Source of the DNA: Geobacter sp. UBA698
GTDB lineage: Bacteria > Desulfobacterota > Desulfuromonadia > Geobacterales > Pseudopelobacteraceae
Direction of reading: 5' to 3'
Length of the DNA: 62,736 nt
NCBI GenBank assembly: GCA_002298925.1
Contig: DBMM01000060.1
Span: 1-62,736 of the forward strand
The position numbers were made by a program, and so were the translations under genes. This document shows positions 17,718 through 26,178 of the stretch, one piece after another. Numbering within the stretch: the first letter of the stretch is position 1; the number at the start of each line of letters is the position of its first letter. The notes under the pieces are model-generated. The model did not search any database. It was given only the letters and a program-made list of their open reading frames with translations, and was not told where the DNA came from.

Positions 17718-17810
17718 CTACACGTACACCTCTACCCGGGCAGACGACTTAAAATAAAAGCCGAACCAGAAATAAAAGGAAAACGCGATAAAGAAGCGGT
17801 TGTTATGCAT
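17718..17810 (-). CDS. Phe/Tyr-rich leader peptide of the aroF attenuator
   Basis: ATG at 17810 to TAG at 17718-17720 encodes 30 residues. Residues 6-20 read FFIAFSFYFWFGFYF, so 8 Phe, 2 Tyr and 1 Trp fall within 15 codons; a third Tyr lies near the end (VYV). This is the signature of a translation-coupled attenuator like pheA or pheST leaders. The peptide ends 22 bases before a strong terminator and about 140 bases before DAHP synthase. Starved of charged tRNA-Phe or tRNA-Tyr, a stalled ribosome would be expected to prevent terminator folding; this mechanism is inference. Ribosome site upstream is weak (GTGGC). Confidence 0.88.
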   Translation of the reverse strand: MHNNRFFIAFSFYFWFGFYFKSSARVEVYV

Positions 17811-17817
17811 GGATGCC

Positions 17818-17847
17818 ACTAAATCACAGCCTAAAAGAGTTTGTCAA
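17818..17847 (-). promoter_or_regulatory. Sigma-70 promoter of the aroF leader transcript
   Basis: Leftward TTGACA (17842-17847, perfect -35), 18-base spacer and TTTAGT (17818-17823). It ends 7 bases before the leader peptide ATG, so the transcript would begin at or just before that codon, and the -10 placement may be off by one or two bases. Confidence 0.55.
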
Positions 17848-17855
17848 GAGAAAAT

Positions 17856-18803
17856 CTAAAACACCGCCAGCTCATCGGCCACCCTGACCAGGTGGGGCAG
17901 GTCCGGCTTGGTCAGAATATGGTTTGCTCCCAGTCCGACCCATTTGCGCTTGTTGTCTTCCGAGGCCAATGAAGAGAATATGACAATCGGAAGACTATTG
18001 AGCGCTTCGGACTTGCGGACCAGTGAGGTGAGATGCAACCCGTCCATCTGGGGCATCTCCACATCAGTGATCAGTAAACTCAGGATACTCCTGATATCGC
18101 CCCCCTCCCGGGCACAGCGAGCAGCCTTGTTCTGGATGATCTCCCAGGCCACTGATCCATCTTCAGCCTCCTCCACTACATACCCGGCGCCGCGCAGGGC
18201 ACTGCACATGGTGTTTCTGATAAAACTCGAGTCGTCGGCCACCAGCACCGTTTTCTGTGCACGGTTTCTGGACACGGAGTCGAGCATCAGGTGTTCGTCC
18301 AGCGGTTTCAGTGCGCTCTCCGAGCAAAGCTCTCCAACTATTTTCTCGAAATCGAGCACCAGAATAATGCGGTCATCCATCTTGACCAGCCCGGTAACCT
18401 GGTCACTATGCACCGCACGGGAAGGAGGTTCCACGTTTTTCCAGGATATCCGGTAAATCCGAGAGACTGAATGCACCAGAACACCCACCATCAGGTTATT
18501 GAATTCCAGCACCACCACCCGGTCGGCCACCATGTCACCGGTTTCCTTGCCGAGCACCTTGGCCAGGTTGATGACCGTAATGACCTTGTCCCGCAGCCTG
18601 ATCATCCCCTCGACACCGAGCTTGGCGTTGACCACCCTGGAGATCTGCGGCAGTCTGATGATCTCGCGCACTTTGGCAACATTGACGCCATAATGACAGG
18701 GGATCACGTTGTCTTGGGGATCAACTTCATCGATCCTGAACTCGACGATTTCAAGCTCGTTGGTATCACTCTCCAGCAGAATTTTGCTTTGATTTATGGC
18801 CAT
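17856..18803 (-). CDS. CheV-type chemotaxis protein (CheW domain plus receiver)
   Basis: The start at 18803 follows AGGGAGA; 34 upstream in-frame residues are unlikely. Residues about 10-165 form a CheW domain (EFRIDE, YGVNVAKVREIIRLP, GMIRLRDKVITVINLAKVLG) and residues about 190-315 a receiver (VLVADDSSFIRNTM, LLITDVEMPQMDG, ILTKPDLPHL). CheV couples receptors to CheA and is thought to aid adaptation through phosphorylation. It stands alone here, about 23 kb from the che cluster. Divergent from the phosphotransferase/ATPase gene. Confidence 0.92.
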   Translation of the reverse strand: MAINQSKILLESDTNELEIVEFRIDEVDPQDNVIPCHYGVNVAKVREIIRLPQISRVVNAKLGVEGMIRLRDKVITVINLAKVLGKETGDMVADRVVVLEFNNLMVGVLVHSVSRIYRISWKNVEPPSRAVHSDQVTGLVKMDDRIILVLDFEKIVGELCSESALKPLDEHLMLDSVSRNRAQKTVLVADDSSFIRNTMCSALRGAGYVVEEAEDGSVAWEIIQNKAARCAREGGDIRSILSLLITDVEMPQMDGLHLTSLVRKSEALNSLPIVIFSSLASEDNKRKWVGLGANHILTKPDLPHLVRVADELAVF

Positions 18804-18971
18804 GGTCGTCTCCCTGTGAATATTTTGGCTACAATACCATGAATTCGAATGAAATGAAGATGCAATTTCCCGGTGACACATAATCTCCAGCCGCCTGTCT
18901 GTCATGATTTCATCAACTTGCGGAAGATGCGGATTAATGATACTCTTTTAGGCAAGCGAGAGGCGCTGCCA

Positions 18972-20531
18972 ATGATCCGAGCCATCCTAAAATCACTACT
19001 GAAACCTGAGGCTTACCCGGAACCGACCACAAGGGTCGAAATGGTGCAAACGCACGTTTCATGGATTTTCCTAACCGACAGCCACGCCTACAAGATCAAA
19101 AAACCGGTTGATTTCGGTTTTCTCAATTTTTCCACCATTGACCGCAGGCGCTTCTACTGCAACGAAGAGGTCAAATACAATCGCCGCCTCTGCCCGGATA
19201 TCTACGAAGGGGTGGTTGAGCTGCGTGAAACTCCGGGGGGGGGTGCCTTCCACGGCAATGGACCACTGGTCGACTATGCCGTAAAAATGAAACGGTTGCC
19301 GGCTGACAGGATGCTGGACCAGCTGGTAACCAGAAACGAAGTATCACCTGCCGATATCCATGAAATCTCCCGCGTAATTGCCGAATTTCATCGCAATGCT
19401 CCTACCTCTACCGCAATCGCGGCCTACGGCAAGCTTGACCGAATCCTGTTCAACTGCCAGGAAAACTTCGACCAGACGACCGCTTTCGAAGACACGACCC
19501 TGCCCGCAAGCGAGCGGGAGCTGATCAGAAACTGGGTCTCAGGATTCGCGCACGAGCAGGCCGAGCTGTTCAACCAGCGGATTGAGCAAGGTTTCATCCG
19601 TGAATGCGACGGCGACATACACCTGGAAAACATCTGCCTTGTGGATCGGAGGGTCTTTATCTTCGACTGCATCGAATTCAACGAGCGCTTCCGCTGCTGC
19701 GATACTGCAGCGGATGTGGCTTTTCTGTTGATGGATCTTGATTTTCACGGCCGCCATGACCTGGCCCAGGAGGCAATTTCGGCCTACCTGACAGCATCAG
19801 GGGATAGCGGCATGATGGACGTGATCGATTTCTACAAGATTTACCGCGCCTTCGTGCGGGGCAAGGTCGAAAGTTTCCAAATGAACGATACAGGTCTTGG
19901 CCAGCAAGAGCGGGATCACGCCCGGACAAAGGCCATCCGCTATTTCAGGCTGGCTCGCGGCTATATCGAACGCCGCCGACTGCAACCGACCCTGTTCATA
20001 ACCTGCGGGCTGATGGGCAGCGGCAAGAGCACGATTGCGGCGCAACTCTCCTTCGAACTGGGCATCAACGTCTTCAACTCGGACACGATCCGCAAGCAGA
20101 TGGCCGGCATCCAGCCTGAATCCCCGGTAAGTGAGCCCTTTCAGCAGGGGCTTTATTCCCGCCAGTCCAGCCTGGCCACCTACAACGAACTGCGACGACT
20201 GGCGTCAATGGAACTGGCAGCAGGAAAGAGCGTCATTATCGACGCATGCTTCACCCGCGCCGAAGATCGCCGGCTCTGCGCTGAACAGGCCGGACGCCAT
20301 GGTGCCGCCTTTGTGATCCTGCATGTCTCGTGCAACGAAAACGAGAACTTCCGACGCCTGACGGAACGCTCCGAATCCGGCCGTTCCATCTCCGATGGTC
20401 GGGCAGAACTGCTGTCCAGCCAGCGCCTGGAATTCGAGACACCGCTTGAAGACGAGGGGCTGCTGATACGCCTGAATTCCAGCACCTCACCGCCACTACT
20501 TGCCGACTCAATCTACGGGAGGCTTACCTGA
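18972..20531 (+). CDS. Bifunctional aminoglycoside-phosphotransferase-like / AAA ATPase protein
   Basis: Start chosen at 18972 (MIRAILKSLL) because homologous proteins begin about here and GAGAGG lies upstream; ATG 18930 is possible. Of 519 residues, about 30-320 resemble an APH/ChoK-type kinase domain: YKIKKPVDFGFLNFST near the N-terminus, then DGDIHLENICL and FDCIEFNERFRCCDTAADVAFL as catalytic and metal loops. From residue about 345 a P-loop domain begins (GLMGSGKSTIAAQ) that resembles zeta-toxin/polynucleotide kinase-like ATPases. Substrates are unknown. It lies 1 base before a small membrane protein gene of the partner-switch locus and may be co-transcribed with it. Confidence 0.85.
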   Translation: MIRAILKSLLKPEAYPEPTTRVEMVQTHVSWIFLTDSHAYKIKKPVDFGFLNFSTIDRRRFYCNEEVKYNRRLCPDIYEGVVELRETPGGGAFHGNGPLVDYAVKMKRLPADRMLDQLVTRNEVSPADIHEISRVIAEFHRNAPTSTAIAAYGKLDRILFNCQENFDQTTAFEDTTLPASERELIRNWVSGFAHEQAELFNQRIEQGFIRECDGDIHLENICLVDRRVFIFDCIEFNERFRCCDTAADVAFLLMDLDFHGRHDLAQEAISAYLTASGDSGMMDVIDFYKIYRAFVRGKVESFQMNDTGLGQQERDHARTKAIRYFRLARGYIERRRLQPTLFITCGLMGSGKSTIAAQLSFELGINVFNSDTIRKQMAGIQPESPVSEPFQQGLYSRQSSLATYNELRRLASMELAAGKSVIIDACFTRAEDRRLCAEQAGRHGAAFVILHVSCNENENFRRLTERSESGRSISDGRAELLSSQRLEFETPLEDEGLLIRLNSSTSPPLLADSIYGRLT

Positions 20532-20532
20532 C

Positions 20533-20790
20533 ATGCCTGCCAAACTGGGACACAAGCTGCTGCGCAGACTGCAACTGCGCGAATCATGGATCATATTCTT
20601 CATCATGGGCATCATCATGATGAACTTCCCCTTCCTGCAGATTTTCAATAAACCGGACACCATCTTCGGACTGCCGCTCATGTTCCTCTACCTGGTAGTC
20701 GGCTGGGCCGTTTCTATTTTCGTCATCTATCTGTTCACCCTTGGCGTTGGCAACTCCGACGAAAAGCGCCGCGAGACCCGCCAGCCGTGA
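20533..20790 (+). CDS. Small two-helix membrane protein coupled to the symporter-phosphatase (CbrX-like position)
   Basis: The start at 20533 directly follows the preceding stop. The 85-residue product has a basic N-terminus (KLGHKLLRRLQLRE), two membrane segments (about 19-37 and 46-70) and a charged tail. Its stop overlaps the start of the 1083-residue symporter-phosphatase by 4 bases, so the two are translationally coupled. The arrangement resembles the small CbrX protein before the symporter-kinase CbrA of Pseudomonas, and the small subunits next to some sodium/solute symporters. Sequence homology to CbrX was not tested. Confidence 0.78.
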   Translation: MPAKLGHKLLRRLQLRESWIIFFIMGIIMMNFPFLQIFNKPDTIFGLPLMFLYLVVGWAVSIFVIYLFTLGVGNSDEKRRETRQP

Positions 20791-23700
20791 ATACCGGACT
20801 TGCCCAGGCAGCCGTAATATCACTTGTCTATACCCTGTTGATCTTCCTGGTTGCCTGGTTTGCCCACCATCGCAAGAAAATCGGCCGGAGCATTGCCGGC
20901 AACCCCTATATCTACACGCTCTGCATTGCCGTTTACTGCACATCATGGACCTTTTACGGCAGCGTGGGCAAAGCTGCCACCACCGGTATCGACTTCTTGA
21001 TGGTCTATCTGGGTCCCTCGCTGGCCGCCTTTTCCTGGTTTTTTCTGCTGCGCCGCATCATCAGGATCAGTAAAGAACACAACATAACGTCCATTGCCGA
21101 CTTCATCAGTCTGCGCTACGGCAAATCAATCTGGCTGGGGGCACTGATAACCCTGATCGCAATTTTCGGCATTATGCCCTATATCGCCCTGCAGATCAAA
21201 GCGGTCTCCACCAGCTTTTACCTGATCAGCGGCTTGCAAGACAAGACGATCCACATCCCCCACGGCAGCAGCGATCTGCCCCTCCCCACCGGCCTGCTGC
21301 TGGCCCTGACCCTGTCCATATTCAGCGTCATTTTCGGCGCCCGCAGACTGATCTCTTCCGAGCGCCACGAAGGCCTGATGGCAGCCGTGGCATTCGAGTC
21401 GCTGGTTAAACTGGTCAGCATGTTCGGGGTGGGCATCTTCGTCACCTACTACCTGTTCGACGGTTTCGCCGACATCTTCACCCGTTTCGGTAACGCCCAC
21501 CCTGCGGATTTCGCCCGCATCTTCACCCTGAGCTCATCCACAGGCGAGGGAGCCACCATCCCCAGCTTAACCACGCTGTTCATGTCAACGGCCGCCATCA
21601 TGCTTCTGCCGCGCCAGTTTCACGTAATGGTAATCGAGAATTCCGACGAGCGCCATGTCAACACAGCCATGTGGCTGTTCCCCACCTATATGTTCCTGAT
21701 CAACCTGTTCGTCATGCCGATCGCTCTGGGGGGCATCCTGATCACCGGCAGCAGAGCCGGGGCCGATTTTTTCGTGATCAACCTGCCGCTGATCACCGGT
21801 CACAACGGCATCGCCATGCTGGCCTTCCTGGGCGGTCTCTCGGCCGCAGCCGGCATGGTGATGGTGGAATCAGTGGCCATTTCCACCATGCTGCTCAACC
21901 ACATCTTCATGCCGTTCATCGTGCATCTCACTCCCCAGAGCTGGTTTCCCTACCTGTTAATCAATCTCAAGCGCCTCGGCATCTTCCTGGTCATCTTCCT
22001 CGGTTATTTCTACTACCGCAACGTGGGCGAGTCCTATATGCTGGTCAATATGGGCATGAATTCATTTGCGGCCTCCTGCCAGTTCATGCCGGCCATGGTG
22101 GGAGCACTCTACTGGAGACGCGGCAATCGCTACGGGGCCATTACCGGCACCCTTTTGGGCTTCATCATCTGGTTCTACACCCTGCTCCTGCCATCATTCT
22201 CCAAATCGGGCTGGCTTGGCAGCTCCACTCTGGAACAGGGGCCCTTCGGAATCGGCCTGCTCAAACCGACCGCCCTGTTCGGGCTGAGCGGAATGGACAT
22301 CTGGAGCCATTCCCTTTTCTGGAGCATGCTTTTCAATATCAGCGCCTACATCATCTGCTCGATCATCCTGCCGCAGAATGAAAAGGAACGGGACCAGGTC
22401 CGCAAATTCATCGGCGTCTTCGAGTTTGAGCGGCGCCAGACCCAGCACGCAGCAACGAAGCGCCTTTCCAAACCGGTCACCATCACCCAGTTCGTTACCC
22501 TAATGACCAAATTCATCGGCGAATCCGATGCAGAGCGGGCAATCAGCGGCTACCTGGGCGGCCGGCAACAGCATGCGGAAGTCAATGTATCGGAATTCGA
22601 ACTGCCCAACCTGAAGCGCTTCACGGAAAAAACCCTGGCCGGCTCGGTCGGGGCGGCCGCGGCAGGCGCCATCGTCGACAGCTTTCTTTCGGACATGGGT
22701 TCCCGCATGGAATCGGTCTACGATATTTTCAGCACGGTCAGAACATCCCTTGACCAGAGCCGGGAGGCGCTCTTCGTCAGGCTCAAGGCTTCCGAGATCA
22801 TCAACCGCACGTTGGATCTCCAGATCATCATGGATGACCTGCTGAATCTGCTGCTGAAAGAGTTCCAGCTGGACGTTGCCATAATCCAGCTCAGCGACGA
22901 CAATAACATGCTCAGCGTCAAAAGCTATCAAGGGAGTAACCGCCATCCCATCAACAAACATCACTGGTTCATGGAGAGCAGCCCCTATTTCCAAATGGTG
23001 CAGTTCGACCGCAATGTGCATTTTGTCAACGACACCCGCCTGGCCACTGGAACCATCCCGCTTGACCGCACCATCGCCGAAGGGATCGTATCCTTTGCCC
23101 ATATCCCGATTCTGCGGGAGGGACAGCCCTCGCTCGGGATCGTATCGGTATTTTCCAAGACTATCCCCGGGCTGTTCACCGAGGAATTCATCAGTCTGCT
23201 GACCAGCCTGGCCGGCCAACTGGCCCAGGCCGTCACCATTGTCCGCGAGATCGACGCCAGGGATAAGGAGCGCATCCAGAAGGAGCAGGCCCTGTTGGAA
23301 AACGCCCGCGTGACCCGTGACATGGAAATTGCCCAGCAGATTCAGATCTCACTGCTGCCGGACAAGGCACCGGAGTTGATGGGCATCGAGATGGCCGGAC
23401 GCTGTATGCCGGCCGCCCATGTGGGCGGGGACTACTACGATTTTTTTCTGCGGGATGATCACACAATCGACCTGCTGATTGCCGATGTTTCGGGACACAG
23501 CGTGGGCGCGGCCCTAATCATGGCCGAGGTGCGTACCCTTCTGCGTCCACAGATCAATACGGCCCACTCCGCCAGTGCTATCCTGCAGTCGCTCAACAGT
23601 CAACTCTACGACGATCTGACCCGGGCGGAACTGTTCATTACCATGTTCTACTGCAAGTACAGTTCTGCCACCGGCCGACTGTCATACGCCAACGCGGGCC

Positions 23701-24038
23701 ACAATCATCCCCTGATAAGCCGCCGGGGAGAAAAAAGATGCATCGAGCTTGATGCCGAAGGTCTGATTCTGGGCGTAAGACCATCGGTCATGTTCGAAGA
23801 ACTTCAGTGCGAATTATATAAAGGGGATGTACTGCTTTTTTACACCGACGGCCTGAACGAGGCTGTCAATCAGGAGGGAGAACTGTTCGGCACAGAACGA
23901 ATCTGCACCCATCTGGCCACAGTCAGCCACCTGCCGGCCAGAGCGATCATTGACTCATTTTACAAAACGGTAACAGATTTCAGCGGGACAGATATTCTGC
24001 AGGACGATATTTCGTTGGTCGTATTAAAGATACTCTAA
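20787..24038 (+). CDS. Sodium/solute symporter-GAF-PP2C (SpoIIE-type phosphatase) fusion
   Basis: Starts at GTG 20787, which overlaps the previous gene. The 1083-residue protein has three parts. Residues 1 to about 530 are a symporter (SSS/SLC5) domain with about 13 membrane segments (YCTSWTFYGSVGKAA, SLRYGKS, GLSAAAGMVMVES). About 650-805 is a GAF domain. About 865-1083 is a PP2C phosphatase with its metal-binding blocks GGDYYDFF, IADVSGHSVGAALIMA, ANAGHNHP, FYTDGLNEAVN and QDDISLVVL. The symporter part resembles CbrA-type sensor kinases, but here the output is a Ser/Thr phosphatase. The next two genes encode its expected substrate (STAS antagonist) and the opposing kinase. Confidence 0.92.
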   Translation: MNTGLAQAAVISLVYTLLIFLVAWFAHHRKKIGRSIAGNPYIYTLCIAVYCTSWTFYGSVGKAATTGIDFLMVYLGPSLAAFSWFFLLRRIIRISKEHNITSIADFISLRYGKSIWLGALITLIAIFGIMPYIALQIKAVSTSFYLISGLQDKTIHIPHGSSDLPLPTGLLLALTLSIFSVIFGARRLISSERHEGLMAAVAFESLVKLVSMFGVGIFVTYYLFDGFADIFTRFGNAHPADFARIFTLSSSTGEGATIPSLTTLFMSTAAIMLLPRQFHVMVIENSDERHVNTAMWLFPTYMFLINLFVMPIALGGILITGSRAGADFFVINLPLITGHNGIAMLAFLGGLSAAAGMVMVESVAISTMLLNHIFMPFIVHLTPQSWFPYLLINLKRLGIFLVIFLGYFYYRNVGESYMLVNMGMNSFAASCQFMPAMVGALYWRRGNRYGAITGTLLGFIIWFYTLLLPSFSKSGWLGSSTLEQGPFGIGLLKPTALFGLSGMDIWSHSLFWSMLFNISAYIICSIILPQNEKERDQVRKFIGVFEFERRQTQHAATKRLSKPVTITQFVTLMTKFIGESDAERAISGYLGGRQQHAEVNVSEFELPNLKRFTEKTLAGSVGAAAAGAIVDSFLSDMGSRMESVYDIFSTVRTSLDQSREALFVRLKASEIINRTLDLQIIMDDLLNLLLKEFQLDVAIIQLSDDNNMLSVKSYQGSNRHPINKHHWFMESSPYFQMVQFDRNVHFVNDTRLATGTIPLDRTIAEGIVSFAHIPILREGQPSLGIVSVFSKTIPGLFTEEFISLLTSLAGQLAQAVTIVREIDARDKERIQKEQALLENARVTRDMEIAQQIQISLLPDKAPELMGIEMAGRCMPAAHVGGDYYDFFLRDDHTIDLLIADVSGHSVGAALIMAEVRTLLRPQINTAHSASAILQSLNSQLYDDLTRAELFITMFYCKYSSATGRLSYANAGHNHPLISRRGEKRCIELDAEGLILGVRPSVMFEELQCELYKGDVLLFYTDGLNEAVNQEGELFGTERICTHLATVSHLPARAIIDSFYKTVTDFSGTDILQDDISLVVLKIL

Positions 24039-24057
24039 CCAAAAGGAGGATAAAAAA

Positions 24058-24393
24058 ATGAACCTGAAAATCGAACTAAACGGCAAGATCATGATTGTTT
24101 TCGTGCGGGAGGAACGCCTTGATGCCCACAATTCCCCGGAATTGAAGGCTGAGATAAACCGCCTGTTCGAAGAAGGGGCCCAAAACCTGCTGATTGACCT
24201 CAAGGACGTCCGTTTTATCGACAGTTCCGGACTGGGAGTACTCGTTTCAGGCTTCAAGAACGCCTCGACGCGCCAGGGCTCACTCAAGCTTTCATCCCTG
24301 CAGACCCAAGTCAAGTCCATGTTTGAACTGACCCGGCTACATCGGGTGTTCGACATCTTCCAAACGACTGACGAGGCGCTTGAAAGTTACTGA
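24058..24393 (+). CDS. Anti-sigma factor antagonist (STAS, SpoIIAA/RsbV type)
   Basis: A 111-residue single STAS domain. The acceptor loop reads FIDSSGLGVL with Ser56 at the place of SpoIIAA Ser58. By family, the unphosphorylated form binds the anti-sigma kinase and frees its target; the PP2C phosphatase removes the phosphate. It follows the phosphatase by 19 bases behind AAAAGGAGGAT, a strong ribosome site, and precedes the kinase by 29 bases. Together they form a complete partner-switch module without a sigma factor gene in the window. Confidence 0.92.
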   Translation: MNLKIELNGKIMIVFVREERLDAHNSPELKAEINRLFEEGAQNLLIDLKDVRFIDSSGLGVLVSGFKNASTRQGSLKLSSLQTQVKSMFELTRLHRVFDIFQTTDEALESY

Positions 24394-24422
24394 TAGTGGC
24401 GCAACACCTGTGTGAGGAAGCC

Positions 24423-24851
24423 ATGAAAAATGAACTTGAAATTCAGATCAAAGTTCCCAACAAGACACGCTATCTGAGCCTGATCGGCAAGATCGGTGAA
24501 GACATGGCACGGGAACTGGACCGCTTTTCCGGAGACAGGGAGGCCTTTGCCTACCATCTCAACATGGTTCTGACAGAGGCCATGGCCAATGCCATCAAGC
24601 ATGCCAAGGCCAGCGATCCGGACAAGGAAGTGCTGATCCGCATCAGCATTTCAGAGCGGCAACTGACCATTGCCGTCTATGACTGCGGCCAGGGTTTCGA
24701 TCTGAACAGCATCCCACTGCCTTGTCCGGAAACGGATCTGCTTGAAGAAAAGGGACGTGGTATCTTCATCATCAGAGCATTGATGGATTCGGTGGTTTAC
24801 AGGAAATGCAAGCGAGGCAATGTGCTGCAGATGAAAAAAGCACTTAAATGA
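24423..24851 (+). CDS. Anti-sigma factor kinase (RsbW/SpoIIAB-type ATPase)
   Basis: Start set at 24423 behind GAGGAAG; a GTG at 24396 is in frame but lacks a site. The 142-residue GHKL ATPase has the N-box LTEAMANAIKHAK, the G1 box YDCGQGFDL and the G2 box EEKGRGIFIIRALMD. It is expected to phosphorylate the preceding STAS protein and to bind a sigma factor or another regulator. Its final target is not encoded nearby. It is the last gene of the partner-switch operon, convergent with the hydrogenase protease gene. Confidence 0.9.
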   Translation: MKNELEIQIKVPNKTRYLSLIGKIGEDMARELDRFSGDREAFAYHLNMVLTEAMANAIKHAKASDPDKEVLIRISISERQLTIAVYDCGQGFDLNSIPLPCPETDLLEEKGRGIFIIRALMDSVVYRKCKRGNVLQMKKALK

Positions 24852-24909
24852 AACAGCGTGCGTCCGGGTTCCAACGAACCCGGCGTACGCCTGTCTGCTT
24901 ACGGCAAGG

Positions 24910-25410
24910 TCAGACCTTTTCCACCGCAATTCCCCACAGATCAAGTTCTTTCAAAACAGAGGTCAGCATGACTTCCAGCTGGGCCTCAACCTCAGGGGTC
25001 AGCTCGCTATCCATGGCGATACTGCCCGGTTGGACCCCAATCAGCACCATCTCCCGGGGAGAGTGCCCCATCAACCTGGAAACTGCCAGCAGATCCTTGA
25101 GCCCCATCTGATGGGGCGACAGCTTGGTTTCCAGTACAATCGGAATCTCATCACCACTCAACCTGACGCAGGTTCCCGGTTTTTCGCCGGTTTCAATCGC
25201 ATCTATCACGATCAGGCGCTCGACACCTTCCAACATGGGCAGCAGGTCCAACCCGAGCGTACCGCCGTCAACGATCGCAACCCCTGCTGGAAAGCGGTAA
25301 CGACTCTGCAGTTTCTGTACGACTTTAACCCCTACCCCGTCATCACTCATCACCAGATTACCGATGCCAAGAATCAGTACCCGTGCCGTCGTATCGATCA
25401 GAACACTCAT
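24910..25410 (-). CDS. hyaD: Hydrogenase maturation protease
   Basis: Start at 25410 follows GGAGGAAAG. The 166-residue product is a HyaD/HybD-type endopeptidase: ILGIGNLVMSDDGVGV at the N-terminus with the nickel-sensing acidic residue, then GGTLGLDLLP, DAIETGEKPGT and SPHQMGLKDLL (conserved His). It removes the C-terminal peptide of the large subunit after nickel insertion. It is the last gene of the hydrogenase series, 88 bases after the cytochrome gene and separated from it by a terminator-like hairpin. Confidence 0.92.
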   Translation of the reverse strand: MSVLIDTTARVLILGIGNLVMSDDGVGVKVVQKLQSRYRFPAGVAIVDGGTLGLDLLPMLEGVERLIVIDAIETGEKPGTCVRLSGDEIPIVLETKLSPHQMGLKDLLAVSRLMGHSPREMVLIGVQPGSIAMDSELTPEVEAQLEVMLTSVLKELDLWGIAVEKV

Positions 25411-25445
25411 CTTTCCTCCAACTTCTCTGTAGCGATCCTTGACAT

Positions 25446-25483
25446 AAAAAAAGGGCGCACCTAAATCAGTGCACCCCTTTTTT
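25446..25483 (-). terminator. Terminator-like hairpin between hydrogenase cytochrome and protease genes
   Basis: A-tract, GGGCGCAC, loop, GTGCACCCC and T-tract form a nearly symmetrical hairpin with runs of T in both directions. In the leftward direction it precedes hyaD, so the protease may be made at a lower level than the structural subunits. Confidence 0.65.
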
Positions 25484-25498
25484 CTGCACCACGGTCGT

Positions 25499-26164
25499 CT
25501 AGTCTTCTTTTTTAACCGTAAACTTGTAGCCGCTGAACATGCTGGATATCTCACCGCCATGCTCCTTGATATCCATCAGCCAGGCGCTGTAAATATGATT
25601 GACGACAAAACCTAAAATAAACCACATGCTGATATGATGGGTAAACCTCATGCCTTGATCGCTGAAAAGAGAATACATGAAAGCAAGGGCCCTGTGCATC
25701 GGTGAAAGGGGGGCATGCTCGGCATACAGCGAAAAACCGGTCAGGATCATGACCGAATAAAGTCCGAACAGCACAACGTAAGCCGAGGTTGCCAAGGGGT
25801 TATGCCCAATAGTTTCGGGAACCTGTTTGTCGATCAGCAGGTAGTAACGCAGCATCTTGACTGATTTTTCACGCCCCTGGACGGTGGCAAGCGGGAAAAA
25901 TGCCCTCCATCCAGAATATTTGTTGCCGATAAAAGCCCAGATGGTCCGGGAAATAACGCTGACCGTGAACAGGTAGGCTGCCGTAAAGTGGATGAAGCGG
26001 ATCCACCCCATGGTGAAGTCGGAAGCTGAACTGGCGAATGAGTACGGTCTGCCGATGAAAAAACCGGTTACAGAGAGAACCACGATGGAAACCACATTGA
26101 TCCAGTGGCAGCAGCGCACCGGCAGTTCCCATATGTATCGTTTGTATTTGCAGCTTTCGCTCAT
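25499..26164 (-). CDS. hyaC: Ni/Fe-hydrogenase b-type cytochrome subunit
   Basis: A 221-residue membrane protein with four hydrophobic segments and several histidines inside them (CHWINV, FIHFTAAYLF, FTHHISMWF, NHIYSAW) suited to hold two b haems. This family anchors group 1 hydrogenases to the cytoplasmic membrane and passes electrons from hydrogen to quinone. It starts 14 bases after the large subunit. The start follows GAAAGGAGG. Confidence 0.92.
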   Translation of the reverse strand: MSESCKYKRYIWELPVRCCHWINVVSIVVLSVTGFFIGRPYSFASSASDFTMGWIRFIHFTAAYLFTVSVISRTIWAFIGNKYSGWRAFFPLATVQGREKSVKMLRYYLLIDKQVPETIGHNPLATSAYVVLFGLYSVMILTGFSLYAEHAPLSPMHRALAFMYSLFSDQGMRFTHHISMWFILGFVVNHIYSAWLMDIKEHGGEISSMFSGYKFTVKKED

Positions 26165-26178
26165 GTCCGGCCTCCTTT

